This document shows positions 9,943 through 18,600 of a stretch of 64,000 nucleotides of DNA, in pieces. The notes under the pieces were generated by a model. It did no database searches, was not told the origin of the DNA, and saw only the letters and a list, made by a program, of their open reading frames with translations. The stretch is from Streptomyces caelestis. GTDB lineage: Bacteria; Actinomycetota; Actinomycetes; Streptomycetales; Streptomycetaceae. Position numbers and translations under genes: made by a program. Positions within the stretch are counted from its first letter, which is position 1. Every line of letters starts with the position of its first letter. The DNA is taken from assembly GCF_014205255.1 (NCBI RefSeq), contig NZ_JACHNE010000001.1, forward strand, positions 8,742,001-8,806,000. The letters run 5' to 3'.

Positions 9943-10572
9943 ATGTCGACCGACACCCACCGAGTGATCCGGCCGAGCGTGTTCTACTTCGGCACGCCCG
10001 TCGTGCTGCTGACCACCGAGAACGACGACGGCACCTGCCATCTCGCCCCGATCTCCTCCGCATGGGCCCTGGGACAGCACGTCGTGCTGGGCATCGGCGG
10101 CGGGAGCCGGAGCGTGCGCAACCTCGCCGAGCGGCCGGAGCTCGTGATCAACATCGCCTTGCCCGAGCGGTGGGAGCACGTGGAACGCCTCGCACCGCTC
10201 ACCGGTGCCCACCCGGTGCCGGAGGCCAAGCGGGCGGTGTACCGCTACGAGCCGGACAAGTTCGCCGCGGCCGGGCTCACCCCGGTCGCCGTCGACCTCG
10301 TGCAGCCGCCGCGCGTCGCCGAGTGCGCCCTCCAACTGGAGGCACGGGCACGGGCGCTGACGCCCGGCGGAGCGGGCCTCTTCTTCAGTGTCGAGTGCGA
10401 GGTCCTGCGCGTCCACGCCGCCGAACGCGTCGTCGTACCCGGCACCCACCACATCGACCCGGCCGTCTGGAGCCCGCTCATCCACAACTTCCGCCACTAC
10501 CACGGCCTGGCCCCCGAACTCGGCCACGGCTTCCGCTCGGAGACGGCCAGGGCCGCCGCCTCCGCCGGCTGA
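9943..10572 (+). CDS. Flavin reductase-like protein (FMN-binding split barrel)
   Basis: A 209-residue cytoplasmic protein. The N-terminus VFYFGTPVVLLTTENDDGT and the segment HLAPISSAWALGQHVVLGIG are characteristic of the flavin reductase/DIM6-NTAB split-barrel family, which binds FMN and supplies or uses reduced flavin. Later conserved parts include SVRNLAERPELVINI and WSPLIHNFRHYHGL. The partner oxidase is not encoded nearby, so it may be a stand-alone reductase. It is divergent from an ArsR-type regulator gene, with an inverted repeat in the shared promoter. This pairing is common in Streptomyces and suggests regulation by that repressor. Confidence 0.85.
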   Translation: MSTDTHRVIRPSVFYFGTPVVLLTTENDDGTCHLAPISSAWALGQHVVLGIGGGSRSVRNLAERPELVINIALPERWEHVERLAPLTGAHPVPEAKRAVYRYEPDKFAAAGLTPVAVDLVQPPRVAECALQLEARARALTPGGAGLFFSVECEVLRVHAAERVVVPGTHHIDPAVWSPLIHNFRHYHGLAPELGHGFRSETARAAASAG

Positions 10573-10579
10573 CCCGCCC

Positions 10580-10597
10580 GCACGGTGAAGACCGTGC
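10580..10597 (+). terminator. Short hairpin after flavin reductase gene
   Basis: GCACGGT-GAAG-ACCGTGC forms a perfect 7-bp stem 8 bp after the stop, but no T-run follows, so the call is weak. Confidence 0.35.
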
Positions 10598-10811
10598 AGG
10601 TGTGAGCAGCCGGAAACGGCACGGTCCACCATCGACCAGCGGCCGGGCTGGTTCCGTTCCGTTTCCCGGACGGCGCTCATCTCCTTTCCCGGACCGCACA
10701 CGAACTGTGTGGCAACCGCAAGATCCCGGGTACTCGTCCGGCCACGGGCCCGGACCTGTGTGTGGGCCGATGGGCCTCCAAGCAGTCGATCAGGAAATCG
10801 GAGGCATGCAG

Positions 10812-11294
10812 ATGAGCACCGTCAAGGAAACCGTGGAAGTCGACGTCCCCGTCCACACCGCCTACAACCAGTGGACCCAGTTCGAGGAGTTCCCGAACTT
10901 CATGGAGGGCGTCGAGGAAGTAAGGCAGCTCGACGACCGTCACAACCACTGGACCACCAAGATCGGCGGAGTACGGCGCGAGTTCGACACCGAGATCGTG
11001 GACCAGCTGCCCGACGAGCGCGTCACCTGGCGCACTACCAGCGGCGACACCAACCAGAGGGGCTCGGTCCGCTTCGAGCGCGTCGATGACACCCACACCC
11101 GCGTGGAGCTCGTGATGGACATCGAGCCCAGCGGAGCCGTGGACAAGGCCGGGGACATGCTCGGCACGATCGACCGGCGCGTCAAGGGCGACATGAAGCG
11201 CTTCAAGCAGTACATCGAGGAGCGCGGAGCCGAGTCCGGCGCCTGGCGCGGCCGCATCCAGCCCGGCGGCGGCACCGGCCCCACCCCCCTCTGA
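10812..11294 (+). CDS. SRPBCC-family protein (polyketide cyclase-like)
   Basis: A 160-residue protein. The ATG at 10812 is preferred because GGAGG ends 7 bases upstream; an in-frame ATG at 10806 is too close. The sequence opens STVKETVEVDVPVHTAYNQW and contains FEEFPNFMEGVEEV, then TRVELVMDIEPSGAVDKAGD and DMKRFKQYIEERG. This is the START/SRPBCC helix-grip pattern of the cyclase/dehydrase group that binds hydrophobic ligands in a cavity. Members without a pathway are common in Streptomyces and are often stress-induced; the ligand is unknown. A strong terminator follows immediately. Confidence 0.85.
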   Translation: MSTVKETVEVDVPVHTAYNQWTQFEEFPNFMEGVEEVRQLDDRHNHWTTKIGGVRREFDTEIVDQLPDERVTWRTTSGDTNQRGSVRFERVDDTHTRVELVMDIEPSGAVDKAGDMLGTIDRRVKGDMKRFKQYIEERGAESGAWRGRIQPGGGTGPTPL

Positions 11295-11317
11295 CACCCA
11301 GGGCCCCGCTCTCCCGG

Positions 11318-11353
11318 ACCCGGCCTCCACCACAGACCCGGTGGAGGCCGGGT
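11318..11353 (+). terminator. Rho-independent terminator
   Basis: A perfect 14-bp stem (ACCCGGCCTCCACC with GGTGGAGGCCGGGT) is followed by TCTCTTGTG, 23 bp after the SRPBCC stop. Confidence 0.85.
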
Positions 11354-11569
11354 TCTCTTGTGTCCGCCCTCGCCCCCGATGCGCCCACTGTGTCCCCGAG
11401 GTGCCCGTGTCCCCGACGCGGGGAATGTGTGGCGTTTCGGTCATCTCAGTGACATGCACCTGTCCAAATCGGTCTCCCGGTGGCACGCTGCCCTCTGGTT
11501 CGCAGTGACACCCCTGCCTGACCGGGTGGATGCCCCCCGCCACCCGGCCCCACAGCAGAAGGAGACCGC

Positions 11570-12577
11570 GTGACAGGCATACCCCGTAGCCTTCGCTCCT
11601 CCGGCAGCGGCAGCCGCGTTCGTCGCACCGTCCTCGGCGCACTCGCCGGCGTCGCCGCACTGCTGGCGACCGGCGTCACCGCCACACCGGCGAGTGCCGC
11701 GCCCGACCCCGGAGCGGTGGCACCCTCGGCGCAGGAACGCGCCCTCGCCTTCTGGACCCCGCAGCGGATGCGCGCGGCCACCCCGCTCGACGTCCTGTCC
11801 GTCGACCGTTCGCAGGTGCGGTCCTCGGCACCCCGCAAGGGCAAGGCGACCGTCGTGGCACCCAGCACGCCCGTCGCCGACGTCGGCCCCCTGGCGATCC
11901 CTCACGGCGGTGGCCCCTGGACCGGGGGCGGAGCGGTGACCAAGACCGCGGGGCGGGTGTTCTTCACCTACCAGGGCCGTACCGCCTCCTGCTCCGGCAA
12001 CGCCGTCACCAGCGCGAACAAGAGCACCGTGATCACCGCGGGGCACTGCGTGAAGATGGAGGGCGCCTGGCACACCAACTGGGTGTTCGCGCCCGGCTAC
12101 CACGACGGGCAGACCCCGTACGGCACCTGGACGGCGTCCAAGACCCTCTCCACGCCGCAGTGGACGGCCAGTGAGGACATCAACTACGACATCGGCGCGG
12201 CCGTGGTCGCCCCGCTGGACGGAAAGAAGCTGACCGACGTCGTCGGCGGCCAGGGCCTGGCCTTCAACACCGGCTACAACAAGGCCATGTACGCCTTCGG
12301 CTTCCCGGCCGCCGCTCCCTACGACGGCCAGAAGTTCATCTACTGCAGCGGCACCACCTACCGGGACTTCCTGCTCTCCAGCGACCACGGTCTGACCTGC
12401 AACATGACCGGCGGCTCCAGCGGCGGCCCCTGGTTCACCCAGTTCAGCGAGGCCACCGGGACCGGGTTGCAGTCGTCGGTGAACAGCTTCAAGTACAACT
12501 TCCTGCCCAACGCCATGTACGGCCCGTACTTCGGCGCGGACGCACAGAACCTGTACCAGAGCGCCCAGTCGTCCTGA
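11570..12577 (+). CDS. Secreted trypsin-like serine protease (V8/Glu-endopeptidase type)
   Basis: A 335-residue secreted enzyme started at GTG 11570 behind AAGGAG. The signal peptide has Arg-rich n-region, hydrophobic core VLGALAGVAALLATG, and a likely cleavage at ASAA near residue 44. A pro-region of about 80 residues precedes the catalytic domain. The chymotrypsin-fold triad is visible: His159 in TAGHC, Asp207 in NYDIGAAV, and Ser284 in TGGSSGGPW. Two cysteines flanking the His (SCSGNA, GHC) and two further ones (YCSG, TCNMT) could form disulphides. The substrate is unknown; related enzymes degrade extracellular protein. The gene is monocistronic, with its own terminator at 12596-12632. Confidence 0.9.
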   Translation: MTGIPRSLRSSGSGSRVRRTVLGALAGVAALLATGVTATPASAAPDPGAVAPSAQERALAFWTPQRMRAATPLDVLSVDRSQVRSSAPRKGKATVVAPSTPVADVGPLAIPHGGGPWTGGGAVTKTAGRVFFTYQGRTASCSGNAVTSANKSTVITAGHCVKMEGAWHTNWVFAPGYHDGQTPYGTWTASKTLSTPQWTASEDINYDIGAAVVAPLDGKKLTDVVGGQGLAFNTGYNKAMYAFGFPAAAPYDGQKFIYCSGTTYRDFLLSSDHGLTCNMTGGSSGGPWFTQFSEATGTGLQSSVNSFKYNFLPNAMYGPYFGADAQNLYQSAQSS

Positions 12578-12595
12578 GCCACCGGCCGGCCGGGC

Positions 12596-12632
12596 GCCGG
12601 GTCCTCCTTTGGACGGTGGGGGAGGACCCGGC
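12596..12632 (+). terminator. Hairpin terminator after the protease gene
   Basis: GCCGGGTCCTCC and GGAGGACCCGGC form a 12-bp perfect stem with a 13-base loop, 18 bp after the protease stop. Confidence 0.75.
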
Positions 12633-12697
12633 TCCGGGCGTCGCCGCGAGGGCGGCGAACACGTTGCGCCGACCAGCGGTTCCGACAGAGTGCCGGG

Positions 12698-12922
12698 ATG
12701 ATCGGCAACCGCATCACCTACCGCACGGCGGACGGCGTCCGCGTCCCCGGAACCTGGCGACATGCCTTCATCCGCAACGGCGACTACTTCCTGACCGACC
12801 TGTTCATCTACGCGGACGGGCTGATCGACTGCTGGGGCCTGGTCACCCTTGAGGAGTTCGAGGAGAATCTGCGCTGCGGCCGGGTCGCCACCGAACTCCG
12901 GCGCCAGGGTGTCCGCCCATGA
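12698..12922 (+). CDS. Hypothetical 74-residue protein coupled to NADAR gene
   Basis: A short frame begins MIGNRITYRTADGVRVPGTW and ends ELRRQGVRP. It is rich in aromatic residues (NGDYFLTDLFIYADGLIDCWG) and acidic helices (LEEFEENLRCG), suggesting a small globular protein. The stop overlaps the proposed GTG start of the following NADAR gene by 14 bases, so the two are probably co-translated and functionally linked. I do not recognise a family with confidence. Its place upstream of a NADAR enzyme suggests a role in nucleotide-damage or ADP-ribose related chemistry, but this is inference from position only. Confidence 0.6.
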   Translation: MIGNRITYRTADGVRVPGTWRHAFIRNGDYFLTDLFIYADGLIDCWGLVTLEEFEENLRCGRVATELRRQGVRP

Positions 12923-13832
12923 GCTGGCCGTGTGGCGGTTCGGCGAGCCGCGTACCTGGCTCACGCCCGAGCTGCTGCTGGCCGAGGTCCGCGACACCAT
13001 CGACAAACTCAACGGACGCCCGGACTCCACGGATCGCTGCCTGGCCGCCGTCGACGCGTTCCTCGCCGACCGGACCGAGGAGAACCGGGCCGCGGCCCGC
13101 GCCGCCTATCTGGCCATCCCCGAGACCCAACGCCACTACGCGCTCGGCGACATGGACCGCAAGGACTGGCCGTTCCAGGTCCTGGTGACGGGACCCGGCG
13201 AGCACCTGGACGGCACGCCGCCCGGCGAACCGGCCACGCGGGAGGAGTACGACGACGCGATCGCCTACTTCGAGGAGCGGGCGAAGTGGATCGCGGAACG
13301 GCCCGCACGCGTCCCGGCGGACGGGCCCGCGACCCCGATCGCCCCCGCGATCCACCTGTATCAGCGCCATTCCCGCGAGCCCTCGGACGACCCGGGCACG
13401 AAGGCCCTCCGCAACGACTTCCCCGCCCCCGTCCTCGTCGACGGCGTCACCTACCCCTGCGTCGGCCACGTGTACTGGGCCCTCTCCACCACGGACCCCG
13501 CCGCACGGGCCGCCATCAGGGACGCGAACACCGTGTACGCGGCCCGGGACAGGGCGGCCGACGCTCCCCGGCGCGGGTGGGACCAGGCCCGGAACGCCGT
13601 CATGACCGCCCTGCTGAGGGCCAAGTACACCCAGCACCCGGCCCTCGCCCGGATCCTCCTGGTCACGCACGACGCGACTCTCGTCTACGACGACTTCGAC
13701 TCCGGCTACTGGGGCGACGACGGCGGCCGTGGCCGGAACTGGACGGGCCGCCTCCTGGAACTCGTCCGTTCGGGACTCCGTGCCGAGCAGGCCGGAATCA
13801 CCCTCCCGGAACCAGGCACCGCCGCGGTGTGA
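12909..13832 (+). CDS. NADAR-family protein (YbiA/RibX-like N-glycosidase fold)
   Basis: A 307-residue protein. GTG 12909 is proposed as start; it overlaps the upstream frame, and an alternative GTG lies at 12930. The C-terminal half carries NADAR features: a small-protein core with VTYPCVGHVYWAL, then AVMTALLRAKYTQHP, ARILLVTHDATLVYDD, and the closing YWGDDGGRGRNWTGRLLELV. NADAR enzymes hydrolyse N-glycosidic bonds of riboflavin intermediates or ADP-ribosylated targets. The N-terminal 150 residues (HELAVWRFGEPRTWLTPELL) form an extra domain found in Streptomyces homologues. Linked to the small gene at 12698. Confidence 0.75.
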   Translation: MSAHELAVWRFGEPRTWLTPELLLAEVRDTIDKLNGRPDSTDRCLAAVDAFLADRTEENRAAARAAYLAIPETQRHYALGDMDRKDWPFQVLVTGPGEHLDGTPPGEPATREEYDDAIAYFEERAKWIAERPARVPADGPATPIAPAIHLYQRHSREPSDDPGTKALRNDFPAPVLVDGVTYPCVGHVYWALSTTDPAARAAIRDANTVYAARDRAADAPRRGWDQARNAVMTALLRAKYTQHPALARILLVTHDATLVYDDFDSGYWGDDGGRGRNWTGRLLELVRSGLRAEQAGITLPEPGTAAV

Positions 13833-13851
13833 GTGACGGTGCGCCGGCGGT

Positions 13852-14072
13852 TCAGCCGGTGGCCTCGGCGAGCAGCCCCACCTGCTCCAGCCCTGACGCC
13901 GCGGGCACGAAGATGAGCTCGTCGCAGCCGGCCGCGGCGAACGAGTCGGCGTACGACGCCACCATCTCCGCACTCACCGCGGCACTCGCCGCGATCTGCG
14001 CGGCGGCGTCGCCGAGGAAGCCGTAGTAGTGCTGGAGGTAGCCGTCCGCCTGCGCCCGGGCGTCCCGGCCGG
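13852..14072 (-). pseudogene. C-terminal fragment of an LLM-class oxidoreductase
   Basis: The frame ending at 13852 reads RAQADGYLQHYYGFLGD, AAVSAEMVASYADSF and CDELIFVPAASGLEQVGLL, which is the C-terminal end of a luciferase-like flavin oxidoreductase. Only about 70 of the usual 280-300 residues remain. Sequence upstream of about 14072 no longer fits the family. The fragment ends where the biosynthetic operon's leader begins, so it marks a recombination or deletion junction at the left border of that operon. Confidence 0.65.
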
Positions 14073-14404
14073 ACCTGCGACGGTGAGTGCCAGGCAGGGC
14101 CAGATCCGGTCCCCAGCGATCCGAAAGCGCCAAATCCGGACCGAAAGTCGTCTAGACCACTCCTGGAGTCTTGAACGCGCCCGTCCGGATCTGCTTGGGT
14201 GGCGGACCAATGGCCGTCGTCCGGCGGCGTCTTGGGGGGAATGGTTTCAGTGCTGGGCCTGCGAGGGGGCATGACCGGCGGGCGCGACGGGCGGCCACGC
14301 CGGCGACCGCCGTCGGTCTGGATCCCGTATCGCCGCTGAGCAGGCGGGCAGGGCATCCCGGTCTCACACCAGTCACACCCTTCATGCAGACCAAGGGAAG
14401 GTGC
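14073..14404. other. Leader region of the biosynthetic operon
   Basis: No full gene is seen. Short imperfect repeats of GATCCG/AATCCGG-GAAAG type occur at about 14101-14150. At 14271-14339 a 22-codon frame, MTGGRDGRPRRRPPSVWIPY and two further arginines, follows GAGGGGG. It could be a leader peptide ending 65 bp before the exporter start, but this is unproven. A clear -35/-10 pair was not found. Confidence 0.35.
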
Positions 14405-15667
14405 ATGAGGTACTTCCGTCTGCTCGTCCTGGGCAACGGCATCTCGGCGTATGGCAGTTACCTGAACATGGTGGCGCTGAACGTCTTCGTCTACGACGCC
14501 ACCGGCAGCGCGCTGGCCGCCGGCCTCTTCATGGCCGTGCGGCTGGCGACCAACGTCGTGTCGGGCTGGGTGAGCGGGCGGCTCGTCTCGGCCCACGACC
14601 GCAAGCGCCTGATGGTCGGCGCCGACCTGTGCCAGGCCGTGGCCCTGCTTTCGCTGCTGCTCGCCCCCGAGGGCACACGCCCCGGGCTGCTGTACGTCCT
14701 GGCCGTGGTCACGGGCGGCTGCTCGACGCTCTCCCAGGTGGCCCTGCGCAGCAGCATCCCCGAGATCGTCGGCGCCGAGCACCGGGTCCGGGCCAACGGA
14801 CTGCTGGTGACCGGGCGTTCGCTCGCCATGATCGCCGGGTTCGCCTCCTCGGGCGTGGTGGTCGCGGAGCTCGGCTACTCCGCGGCGTTCGCGCTGGACG
14901 CCGCCACCTTCCTGGTCTCCGCGACCGTGCTGTCCCTGCTTCCCGTCCGCACCAGGGCGGCCACCGCCCCCGCGGGCGGCGGCTCCCCGAAGGACTCCGC
15001 CGCCGCGCGCTGGACGGCCCGGACACTGCTGGCCACAGCGCCGCTGCTGATGGCGATGATCGCCGTCCGGGCGGTCGACGGGCTGGGCTCGTCGTCCCAC
15101 AACGTCGCCCTCCCGCTCTACTCCAGCAGCCTGGACCCCGACCATCCGGCCACGTTCATCAGCCAGTTCTGGGCCACGTGGGCCATCGGCACCATCGTCG
15201 CCCAGCAGGTGATCGGCCGGGTCACCAAGAAGACCGGGCGGACACCGGGGGAGCGGGCCTTCGCGCTCGGCGCCTGTGTGATGTCGGCCGGGTTCATCGT
15301 GGTCTTCTGCGGGCTGCCGACCGTGCCCGCCGTCATCGCCGCGCTCGTCGCCGGAGCCGCCGACGGGTTCACCGAGATCGTGTACGTGTCGAGGCTGCAG
15401 ACCGCCCCCGACGACCAGCGCGGCCGCCTCTTCGGACTCACCGCCTCGGCCGAGAACACCGGTTTCGGCCTGGGCATGCTCGTCAGCGGCGCCCTCCTGG
15501 AGACCTTCTCGCCGCTCCAGGTGGTGGCCGCCTTCCATGGTCTCGCGATCGCCCTGTGCGCGGCCCTGCTCCTGTGGCTGGTCGGCCGGGGCAGGGCGAG
15601 ACCCGCCCCGCCCGCGGAAGAACCCGCCGGCCGCGACACACCGACCGTGACGGAGGGACGCGGCTGA
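14405..15667 (+). CDS. MFS exporter of the PKS/NRPS operon
   Basis: A 420-residue integral membrane protein; the ATG at 14405 follows GGGAAGG. It has about twelve hydrophobic segments, starting with YFRLLVLGNGISAYGSYLNM, and a loop GRLVSAHDRKRLMVGADLCQ between helices 2 and 3 that corresponds to the MFS signature. It resembles the MFS_3/EntS-like exporters found beside siderophore and peptide clusters. The stop overlaps the next start as TGATG, so it is translationally coupled to the PKS gene. It is therefore the likely exporter, or self-protection pump, for the assembled product. The C-terminal tail (RPAPPAEEPAGRDTPTVT) is cytoplasmic and disordered. Confidence 0.88.
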   Translation: MRYFRLLVLGNGISAYGSYLNMVALNVFVYDATGSALAAGLFMAVRLATNVVSGWVSGRLVSAHDRKRLMVGADLCQAVALLSLLLAPEGTRPGLLYVLAVVTGGCSTLSQVALRSSIPEIVGAEHRVRANGLLVTGRSLAMIAGFASSGVVVAELGYSAAFALDAATFLVSATVLSLLPVRTRAATAPAGGGSPKDSAAARWTARTLLATAPLLMAMIAVRAVDGLGSSSHNVALPLYSSSLDPDHPATFISQFWATWAIGTIVAQQVIGRVTKKTGRTPGERAFALGACVMSAGFIVVFCGLPTVPAVIAALVAGAADGFTEIVYVSRLQTAPDDQRGRLFGLTASAENTGFGLGMLVSGALLETFSPLQVVAAFHGLAIALCAALLLWLVGRGRARPAPPAEEPAGRDTPTVTEGRG

Positions 15668-18600
15668 TGAGCACCAGCGATCCGGACCCGCGGATGGCCG
15701 TCATCGGCATGGCCTTCCGGCTGCCCGGCGCCGACACGCCCGAGGACTTCTGGCGCGTCATCCGGGACGGCACCGACTGCATCACCCGCTTCACCGACGA
15801 GGAGCTCGCCGCCGCCGGTGTCCCCGCCGAGGAGTACGAGGCGGAGGACTTCGTCGGCGCCTCCGGCCTGCTGGACGACATCGCCGGCTTCGACGCCCAG
15901 CACTTCGGGATGAGCCCCCGCGAGGCCCGGCTCACCGACCCGCAGCAACGCATGTTCCTGGAGTGCGCCCAGCACGCCCTGGAGAACGCCGGCTATCCGG
16001 TCGAACGCGGCGGCACCCGTGTCGGCGTCTACGCCAGCACCGGATACCACCTGTACACCTTCCAGAACTACCTGCTCAACAACGTCCTGCCCAGCCATCC
16101 CACGTCCGACTGGGTGCAGGGCATGCAGATGACCGTCGGCAACTTCGCCGACTTCGCCGCCACCCGCGTCGCCTACCGGCTGGGCCTGACCGGCCCCGCC
16201 GTCAACGTCCAGACAGCCTGCTCCAGTTCCCTGGTCGGCGTGCAGACGGCCGCCCAGTCGCTGCTCATGGGCGACTGCGACATCGCCCTCGTCGGCGCCA
16301 CCGCCGTCCACGTGCCGCAGGTCCTGGGCTACCGCCGCGTCAAGGGCACGATCCTGTCCAGGTCCGGCCGCCTGCGGGCCTTCGACGCCGGTGCCGACGG
16401 CACCGTGGGAGGCACCGGCGTCCTGGCCGTCGTACTGAAGCGGCTGGCCCGGGCGGTCGCCGACGGCGACACCATCCACGGCGTCATCCGCGGCTGGGGC
16501 ATCAGCAACGACGGCGCGGGCAAGTCGGCGTTCGCCGCGCCGAGCGCACAGGGCCAGCACGCCGCCATCCGCCAGGCACTGCGACGCGCGAACGTCGGCG
16601 CGGACACCATCGGCTACCTGGAGACGCACGGCACCGGCACGCTCAAGGGCGACCCGATCGAGTTCGAAGGCGCGACCCGTGCCTACCGCGAGGACACCGA
16701 CCGCCACGGCTACTGCGCCCTCGGCTCGACCAAGGCCAACATCGGCCACCTCGACGCCGCCTCAGGACTGGCCGGCCTCGTCAAGACCCTGCTGGTCCTG
16801 CGACACGGCGTGATCCCGCCGATGGCGAACTTCAGCGAACCCAACCCTCGCATCGACCTCGACCGCAGCCCCTTCTACATCCCCCGGACCGCCCGGCCCT
16901 GGCCGGAGCGCGACCTACCCCGCCGCGCGGGCCTCACCTCACTCGGCGTCGGCGGCACCAACGTCCATCTGATCCTGGAACAGGCCCCCGAACCCGCGCC
17001 CAGGACCGGTTCGGCCGCCACTCCGGACGTGCTGCTCGTCTCCGGAAGCAGCCCCCAAGCCCTCGCGGACAACGCCCGAGCCTTCCGCGACCGGTTACGG
17101 CAGCCACCCGCACCGCACCTTGCGGACCTCGTCACCACCGCCGCCCTCGGCCGCGCCCACGGCCGCCACCGCCTCGCGGCCCGCGGTACCACCCCGGCAG
17201 CCCTCGCCGACGCCCTCGACGCCTGGCTCGCCGGAGCCACCGGAGCGGCGGTGACCACCGGGACGGCCCCCGGGGAGGGTGCCCCACGCGTGGCGTTCCA
17301 GTTCACCGGACAGGGCAGCCACCACCCCGGCATGGCCTCCGCCCTCTACGCGCGTTTCCCCGCCGCACGCGACGTGCTCGACGCCTGCGAACAGCACTAC
17401 CGCGAGCTGACCGGTGGCTCCCTTCTCGCGGCCATGTGCGGGGAGGACACGGGGGAGGCGACACTCGGAGACACGGACACCGCGCAGCCCGCGCTGTTCG
17501 CCCTGCAATGCGCCCTCGTCCGGCTGTGGCGCGACTGCGGCGTCGAACCGCACGCCGTGACCGGGCACAGCGTCGGGGAGTACGCCGCCCTGTACGCGGC
17601 CGGAGCCCTGTCGTTCGAGGACGGTCTGCGCCTGACCACCGAACGCGGCCGGCTGATGCGGCAGCGCTGCGCGCCGGGCGCGATGGTGGCCGCGCCGCTC
17701 GACCGGGCGAGTGCCCTCGCCCTGGCCGCCGAGATCCCCGGGCTGGAGCCGGCCGTGACCAACGGGGACCGCGCCCAGGTGCTCGCCGGCCCCGTGGCGG
17801 CAGTCGACCGGGCGTGCGCCCTGCTGGAGGACCGCGGCACACCGGGCCGGCGGCTGCCGGTGACCCGCGCCTTCCACACCGCCTTGATGGAACCGATGCT
17901 GGAGGAGTTCCGGAAGGTCCTCGACGATGCGGACTTCCGGCCGGTGCTGCTCCCGTTCATCAGCGCACTGGACGGTACGACCCGCCCGCCCGGCTGGATC
18001 CCCGACACCAACCACTTCCTACGGCACACCCGCGAACCCGTCCGCTTCGACGAGGCGTTGCGCGCCATCGGCGCCGAACAGCCCGACGTGCTGCTGGAGA
18101 TCGGGCCGCACACCACCCTCAGCGGTCTGGCGCGCCGGGCGCTGCCCGACGTACGGGCGCTGCCGTCCCTGCGGCGGGGCACCGGGCTCGGCGCCCTCTG
18201 GGGTGCGGCAGCGGGGCTGCACTGCACGGGAGCGGACGTCGTCTGGGAGACGCTCCTGGCCGGCAGCGGCGGCGGACGTATCCCGCTGCCCGGATACCGA
18301 TTCCAGCACCAGGACCACTGGACGGGGCCGGAGCCGACGGCCCTCAGCACGGGAACACCAGCGAGCAAGGGAGCCGAAGTGGTTCAGCAAGAAGCAGCGG
18401 TCGCACGGGTACTGCACAGCATCGTCGAGGCGACCGCCCGGCATCTCGGCGAGGATCCGTCGGCGATCGTCGGCGACGCGAACTTCTTCGACCTCGGCGC
18501 CGACTCGCTGCAGATGATCAGCGTGCTGCGGGAACTGGAACAGGAGCACCAGGTCAGGGTGACGATGCGGCAGCTGCTGGAGGAGACGGGCACGCCGCGG

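Noticed and set aside
14401..15660. Arg/Gly-rich frame running into the PKS frame
   Set aside because: It shadows the MFS gene; the PKS start at 15667 is set by TGATG coupling and the KS N-terminus MSTSDPDPRMAVIGMAFRLP.
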